From positions 1 to 8,142 of the forward strand of contig CALGNG010000117.1 of assembly GCA_937958735.1 (NCBI GenBank): a DNA stretch of 8,142 bases, written 5' to 3'. The translations under genes were made by a program, and so were the position numbers. Of this stretch, positions 6,315 through 8,142 are shown one piece after another. The first letter of the stretch is position 1. Each line of letters opens with the position of its first letter. The notes under the pieces are model-generated. The model made no database searches and had not been told where the DNA came from. It was given only the letters and a program-made list of their open reading frames with translations. The DNA is from an uncultured Aquimarina sp. (GTDB lineage Bacteria; Bacteroidota; Bacteroidia; Flavobacteriales; Flavobacteriaceae).

Positions 6315-7358
6315 CTATAATGCACGTTGTTTATCGGAGTAACCTCTCCATTTTTCGATACAATCTGTAATATCTTTTGGTATTGGAGCTTCAAAAAATA
6401 GCTGCTTACCAGATGTTGGATGTTCAAAACCTAAAGTACGCGCATGTAGTGCTTGTCTAGGTAAAATCTTAAAACAATTGTCTACAAATTGTTTATATTT
6501 AGTAAAAGTGGTTCCTTTTAAGATTACATTACCGCCATAACGCTCGTCGTTAAAAAGGGTATGCCCTACATATTTCATATGTACCCTAATCTGGTGTGTG
6601 CGTCCTGTTTCTAATTTACATTTTAACAAGGTAACATAGCCCAAACGCTCTATTACTTCGAAATGGGTAACTGCTGGTTTCCCTTTATTTTCTTCTTCCC
6701 CTTCCCAAACATAATTTTGCAATCTATTTTTAGGATGGCGACCAATATTACCTTCTATTGTTCCTGCGTCTTCTTTTACATCTCCCCATACTAGTGCTAC
6801 ATATTCTCTAACACTTGTTTTATTGGCAAATTGTTTAGATAGATGTGCCATGGCTTCTTCTGTTTTTGCTACCACCAAAAGCCCACTAGTGTCTTTATCT
6901 ATACGGTGTACCAAACCAGGTCTATCACTACTGTTATTAGGTAAATTATCAAAATGATAAATTAATGCATTAATCAAAGTTCCCTCGTAATTGCCGTGCC
7001 CTGGGTGCACCACCATACCTGCTTCTTTATTTACTACCAACACATCGTTATCTTCGTAAATTACGTCTATAGGAATATTTTGAGGGGTTAGTAGTTGCTC
7101 GTAGGTTGGGTGCTCCAACATCATACGCACTACATCGTTGGGTTTTACTGTATGGTTGGATTTTACAGGAATATCGTTTACCCATACATGCCCCTCTTTG
7201 GCAGCGTGCTGTATTTTGCTACGCGTCGTATTTTCTATAAAATTTAGTAAAAACTTATCTACTCTTAAAGGTTCTTGACCACTTCCTGCAACAAAACGAT
7301 GGTGCTCGTGCAAATCGGATGCTTCCTCTGGCCCCATACTATTTTCGACTATACTCAT
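6315..7358 (-). CDS. RluA-family 23S rRNA pseudouridine synthase, RluD-like
   Basis: RluA-family enzymes isomerise uridine to pseudouridine in 23S rRNA or tRNA; those with an N-terminal S4 domain like RluD act on the 23S rRNA helix 69 region. The 347-residue protein has an S4-like RNA-binding segment (about 30-85: LRVDKFLLNFI, SRSK-type KIQHAAKEGHVWVND) and the catalytic domain from about 95: INPID-type IPIDVIYEDNDVLVVNKEAG, then RPGLVHRIDKDTSGLLVVAK (147-166). The catalytic aspartate is D154 in HRIDKDTSG. ETGRTHQIRVHM further on is the other family block. About 20 extra residues precede the S4 part. The start is 5 bases after the PASTA gene stop, indicating co-transcription. Exact target position cannot be decided from sequence alone. 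Confidence 0.93.
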   Translation of the reverse strand: MSIVENSMGPEEASDLHEHHRFVAGSGQEPLRVDKFLLNFIENTTRSKIQHAAKEGHVWVNDIPVKSNHTVKPNDVVRMMLEHPTYEQLLTPQNIPIDVIYEDNDVLVVNKEAGMVVHPGHGNYEGTLINALIYHFDNLPNNSSDRPGLVHRIDKDTSGLLVVAKTEEAMAHLSKQFANKTSVREYVALVWGDVKEDAGTIEGNIGRHPKNRLQNYVWEGEEENKGKPAVTHFEVIERLGYVTLLKCKLETGRTHQIRVHMKYVGHTLFNDERYGGNVILKGTTFTKYKQFVDNCFKILPRQALHARTLGFEHPTSGKQLFFEAPIPKDITDCIEKWRGYSDKQRAL

Positions 7359-7363
7359 ATAAA

Positions 7364-7915
7364 CTACATTGATCCATCACCTACTACCAAATCTATCGTA
7401 GAGGTTTTCATTAATAAAGAATTAGGCGCTAAAAACTGCCCTTTATATTGTAACTCCAAAACCACATTTTTAGCAATATTGGGTCTATAAATAGTTTTTC
7501 CTACCTTAAAACCTAAAGCTCTAAGGGTTGGTTCTGCTTGCCTCATTGTTTTTTGAACTACATTGGGCACGCCTATTTTCCTATACCCCGAAGGATTTAG
7601 CACTAGGTATATTTTTCTATCTTGCTTTACAAAACTACCCGCTTTAGGACTTTGCTCTATTACCGATAATGGAGGGAAATCTGGATTAAAATTAGCCGAA
7701 TCCTGCACTTTTGCCTCTAAAGATAATTCCTCTAAAAAATGTTTCGATTTGTCGAAACTAAACTTTTCTAAGTTAGGCACTTGTATTCTTTCGTCGTGAC
7801 GAGTTGTAAAATTTAACCATTTTAAGGCTAAAAATATTAACACCCCTAGACTTACAAATGCTAACAAAAGTTGATAACCAAACGTTTTACTAAATATAAA
7901 TCGCAACAATCCCAT
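7364..7915 (-). CDS. Membrane-anchored PASTA domain protein
   Basis: The 183-residue protein has a short positive N-terminus (MGLLRFIFSK), one membrane segment (about 13-34) and then an extracytoplasmic part. Two PASTA repeats follow: about 43-108, from IQVPNLEKFSFDKSKHFLEE to KIYLVLNPSG, and about 114-180, from IGVPNVVQKTMRQAEPTLRA to TSTIDLVVGDG. The VPN start, a helix, and a closing beta strand V-L/V-V-x-x-G are typical. PASTA domains bind cell-wall fragments in penicillin-binding proteins and Ser/Thr kinases; here there is no kinase or transpeptidase domain. Its partners are divergently placed ddl and the following pseudouridine synthase gene, an arrangement I associate with flavobacteria. 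The ddl neighbour supports a cell-envelope role, which remains inference. Confidence 0.88.
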   Translation of the reverse strand: MGLLRFIFSKTFGYQLLLAFVSLGVLIFLALKWLNFTTRHDERIQVPNLEKFSFDKSKHFLEELSLEAKVQDSANFNPDFPPLSVIEQSPKAGSFVKQDRKIYLVLNPSGYRKIGVPNVVQKTMRQAEPTLRALGFKVGKTIYRPNIAKNVVLELQYKGQFLAPNSLLMKTSTIDLVVGDGSM

Positions 7916-7929
7916 ATCTGTATTTTAAA

Positions 7930-7937
7930 CAAATATA
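7930..7937 (-). promoter_or_regulatory. Possible -7 element of the PASTA-pseudouridine synthase operon
   Basis: The minus strand reads TATATTTG, an exact TAnnTTTG match, 14 bases before the PASTA ATG. No good TTG lies 17-23 bases upstream. If used, the mRNA leader would be only about ten bases. Confidence 0.4.
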
Positions 7938-7958
7938 CTAAAACCTACACTGTTTTTT

Positions 7959-7992
7959 TTGCCCTTTGTATTACTGAATTCCTTTATTTTTG
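7959..7992 (+). promoter_or_regulatory. Possible flavobacterial promoter of ddl
   Basis: TATTTTTG (7985-7992) matches the -7 pattern TAnnTTTG. TTG at 7959-7961 is 23 bases upstream and another TTG at 7966-7968 is 16 bases upstream, so a -33 partner exists at or near permitted spacing. The box lies 47 bases before the ddl ATG. Confidence 0.45.
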
Positions 7993-8039
7993 CTAATCTA
8001 TACTTCTACTATCTAAGGTATAGGTTTTAAACTTTAACT

Positions 8040-8142
8040 ATGAAAAAAAACATAGCGATAGCCATGGGGGGTTATTCTGAAGAACACGACATTTCTATTA
8101 AAAGTGGTAATATCGTTTACAAACATTTATCTAAAGAGCGGT
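8040..8142 (+). CDS. ddl: D-alanine--D-alanine ligase, N-terminal fragment (cut by window edge)
   Basis: ATG at 8040-8042 opens MKKNIAIAMGGYSEEHDISI followed by KSGNIVYKHLSKER to the window edge. The N-terminal strand plus GGxSxEHxxS motif, with serine-rich loop and a following S/G, is the hallmark of D-Ala-D-Ala ligases, which join two D-alanines with ATP to make the dipeptide for peptidoglycan precursors in the cytoplasm. Only 34 residues are visible, so the ATP-grasp catalytic part cannot be checked. It is divergent from the PASTA gene, sharing a 124-base intergenic promoter region. Confidence 0.88.
   Translation, partial: MKKNIAIAMGGYSEEHDISIKSGNIVYKHLSKER

Noticed and set aside
7275..7799. 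Plus-strand open frames opposite the pseudouridine synthase and PASTA genes
   Set aside because: They are shadows of conserved minus-strand genes and cross the gene junction.

Overview
The window looks like a chromosomal segment of a marine- or environment-type member of the Flavobacteriaceae (Bacteroidota). The DNA is strongly AT-rich. Promoter-like sites match the Bacteroidota pattern (TTG, about 20 bases, TAnnTTTG), Shine-Dalgarno sequences are not evident, and one protein is a lipoprotein with an acidic stretch after the lipidated cysteine. Gene content (ddl next to a PASTA protein and an RluA-type pseudouridine synthase, plus queA and an ABC-F protein) also fits that family. The assignment is inference from style and content, not from a search.

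Layout. Almost everything is on the minus strand. From right to left: the 5' end of ddl (plus strand, 8040 to the edge); a divergent promoter region; a two-gene operon of a membrane-anchored PASTA protein (7364-7915) and an RluD-like pseudouridine synthase (6315-7358), closed by a strong palindromic terminator (6226-6257); a surface lipoprotein astacin-type zinc protease with a poly-glutamate linker and two C-terminal cysteine-bounded repeats (4911-6140), followed by two hairpins; an empty intergenic stretch; queA with a good flavobacterial promoter (3390-4439) and its terminator; an ABC-F ATPase (1607-3244); and a perfect 40-bp palindrome (1515-1554) that ends the housekeeping part.

Left of that palindrome (1-1460) is an accessory cassette in which no gene is intact. 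Reading on the minus strand it holds a headless 52-codon remnant (1302-1460), a roughly 220-codon gene of unknown family whose frame is broken exactly at six copies of a tetranucleotide repeat (628-1292), and two tandem paralogues of the SMI1/KNR4 (SUKH) type. The first paralogue (190-625) carries about three frameshifts. The second (175-177 start, running off the left edge) has an in-frame nonsense codon at the conserved LPEDY position. The genes are packed within 2-12 bases of one another. SUKH proteins are known immunity proteins of polymorphic toxin systems, so the simplest reading is the decayed or partly switched-off tail of a poly-immunity locus whose toxin gene is gone or lies elsewhere. 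The tetranucleotide tract raises the possibility that one member is phase-variable rather than simply dead.

The housekeeping genes serve tRNA modification (queA), rRNA modification (RluD-like), ribosome-associated ATPase function (ABC-F) and cell-wall precursor synthesis (ddl). The protease is a secreted-surface accessory function.
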